Assembly: GCA_032358255.1 (NCBI GenBank)
Contig: JAULBX010025829.1
Coordinates: forward strand, 248,001-312,000
From: Heterotrichella gracilis
Taxonomy: Eukaryota; Sar; Xanthophyceae; Tribonematales; Xanthonemataceae
DNA length: 64,000 nucleotides
Reading direction: 5' to 3'
Positions 62,757-64,000 of this stretch are shown here, in pieces. The translations under genes and the position numbers were made by a program. The notes below the pieces were generated by a model, which was given only the letters and a program-made list of their open reading frames with translations, was not told the DNA's origin and did not search any database. Position 1 is the first letter of the stretch; each line of letters opens with the position of its first letter.

Positions 62757-64000
62757 TTATTTATTAACTACGATCTTTTTAACCGCAAAGGTTTGATTAT
62801 TGCGTTTAAGATTTACAAAGTAAACACCGTTAGCAAAGGCATTCATATCTATTTGATATTTTTCGTTTGAACTAGCAGAATAATTTTTGCTATAGATAAC
62901 TTGGCCTAATGTATTTTGCAATTCAACATTAAAATCAATATTAGCTAAGGTTCTACCGTCAATAAATACAACATCTTTTGTGGGAGAAGGGTAAGTACTT
63001 ATAGAAGCATTCATTAATTCATAATTTTTTATTCCTACTAACCTATCATTCTTAATATTACTTTTTGTTTTAACCTTTTGACTTAAGATACCATTGATTC
63101 GGTTTGTTGGATTGCAGTTAAAACCATTTGCCTCAATACGCCATTTGGCAGTGGTTTGCCATAAACCATATTGAGGATCGGTTGCAAGAAATGCTGTGGT
63201 TGATGTTACTAACGAGTAAGTATTGTTACTTAAACTTAACCTATAAAGATCGTAAACAGTAACTGGTGAGGTACTATTCTCAATTGCATAAGAATTCCAG
63301 TTAAAATTTCCATTTTGCTGATCTTGTATAAAAAGGGTTTGGTGCCATTTGCTTAGCACACCATAATGTCCGCAGGTATCACGAATTTGCAACTTATATC
63401 TGTATGCTGTTGTGTTGGGATCGCCGTTAGCAGGGCCAATGCTTCTTGCAGTATCTGTATAACCACTGAACGCATTTTTACTAACAGCAGCTATACGCTT
63501 ATAAACATTGTTATATATCTCACGATAAACAATAAAACTATCTACATTATCATACAATGTTTTTTCCCAATAAATAACATTGTTGTCTCCAAGTGAATCT
63601 ACTGTCACCAAACATATACTTGGCACTTCCACAAACGGAATAATAACGCTACCAATTGCAGAATTGGTGCATCCGCCTGTTGTGCCTGTAACTGTGTAGT
63701 TAGTGGTAATAGAGTTTGAAGCACTTACAGTTATATTCTGACTCGTTTGCCCAGTACTCCAGGTGTAAGTAGTTGCACCACTTGCATTAAGTGTTACGCT
63801 ACCACCACCACAGGTAAGAATAGATGTTGCCGCAATACCCGGCACTGAATAAATAGTGATGGTTTTTGAAATAGATGCGCCGCTTCCAAATTGATTACCT
63901 GCGTTCATAGTAATGGTTTTTGTGCCCGGTGTATTAAAAGTAACAGTAGGGCTTTGTAAAATTGAGCTGGATGGAGAACCTCCGGGCATGATCCAATTCC
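62757..64000 (-). CDS. T9SS type A cargo, C-terminal part (runs off the window)
   Basis: The last 414 residues or so of a surface protein whose start lies beyond the right edge; the frame stays open to base 64000, so the internal Met at 63989 is not a start. A PKD-type end is visible (WIMPGGSPSSSILQSPTVTF), then an Ig-like unit (TSILTCGGGSVTLNASGATTY) and a fibronectin-like or linker domain with VDSLGDNNVIYWEKTLYDNVDSF. The type A sorting domain ends it (ISTYPSPTKDVVFIDG, GVYFVNLKRNN, VKKIVVNK). A terminator follows. Domain content upstream cannot be known from this window. Confidence 0.85.
   Translation of the reverse strand, partial: NWIMPGGSPSSSILQSPTVTFNTPGTKTITMNAGNQFGSGASISKTITIYSVPGIAATSILTCGGGSVTLNASGATTYTWSTGQTSQNITVSASNSITTNYTVTGTTGGCTNSAIGSVIIPFVEVPSICLVTVDSLGDNNVIYWEKTLYDNVDSFIVYREIYNNVYKRIAAVSKNAFSGYTDTARSIGPANGDPNTTAYRYKLQIRDTCGHYGVLSKWHQTLFIQDQQNGNFNWNSYAIENSTSPVTVYDLYRLSLSNNTYSLVTSTTAFLATDPQYGLWQTTAKWRIEANGFNCNPTNRINGILSQKVKTKSNIKNDRLVGIKNYELMNASISTYPSPTKDVVFIDGRTLANIDFNVELQNTLGQVIYSKNYSASSNEKYQIDMNAFANGVYFVNLKRNNQTFAVKKIVVNK

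Overview
The window is about 64 kb of AT-rich (roughly one-third G+C) chromosome from a member of the Bacteroidota, probably class Bacteroidia. Several things point there. Seven proteins end in type IX secretion system (T9SS) sorting domains, six of type A and one of type B (CHU_C/gliding type). There is a SprE/PorW lipoprotein, a TonB-receptor-like barrel with a carboxypeptidase-regulatory N-terminus, and a propeller/Y_Y_Y/LytS-type kinase. Promoters read TTTG-N20-TAnnTTTG, Shine-Dalgarno sequences are almost absent, and one tRNA lacks an encoded CCA. I see no prophage, insertion sequence or CRISPR array; the sequence reads as a normal, densely packed chromosome.

Layout. 1-1.7 kb: rhomboid protease, queuosine-precursor transporter and fluoride channel on the minus strand. 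1.9-5.6 kb: leucyl aminopeptidase, a secreted protein, a Cys-rich CWC protein and a T9SS cargo. 5.7-9.3 kb: an exported WD40-like/caspase protein. 9.3-16.3 kb: T9SS cargo, M1 peptidase, outer-membrane barrel, small protein. 16.3-21.5 kb: a gap with a possible permease remnant, a lipoprotein, and a LytTR regulator with its propeller sensor kinase. 21.7-28.7 kb: helical-repeat protein, CDGSH protein, a giant type B T9SS adhesin-like protein with a small partner, and a zinc-ribbon membrane protein. 28.9-31.7 kb: a SiaC-like phosphoprotein with a TPR-PAS-SpoIIE phosphatase. 31.7-35.9 kb: a barrel protein, a GIY-YIG nuclease gene framed by inverted palindromic repeats, an alpha/beta hydrolase operon, an orphan tail-tube-like protein and a 2H phosphoesterase. 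36-44 kb: T9SS cargo, initiator tRNA, era, a FtsX-type permease, NamZ-like muramidase and a 2-oxoacid dehydrogenase E2. 44-52.7 kb: BNR and FG-GAP T9SS cargos around a putative exported metalloprotease, a cupin and a DUF5655-like protein. 52.7-57.6 kb: tRNA-Asn, a PfkB kinase, sprE/porW, bactofilin and two AtpI-like proteins. 57.6-64 kb: exported C1 peptidase, a paralogous membrane pair, a LON-domain protein, a DUF2807 lipoprotein, a PagL-like deacylase and a partial T9SS cargo.

The common theme is the cell surface. T9SS cargos, a T9SS accessory lipoprotein, exported peptidases, peptidoglycan and lipid A enzymes and outer-membrane barrels sit among housekeeping genes. Two signalling modules are present: sensor kinase/LytTR, and SiaC/SpoIIE phosphatase.

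The item most worth following up is the 392-bp unit at 32380-32771. A 99-residue GIY-YIG nuclease gene fits almost exactly between two inverted copies of a palindromic repeat, a layout that recalls REP/RAYT elements but with a different enzyme. Other points of interest are an orphan phage-tail-tube-like gene, a lipoprotein whose only sensible start codon is ATC, a SiaC homologue with Ser where the family usually has Thr, and AtpI genes with no ATP synthase behind them.
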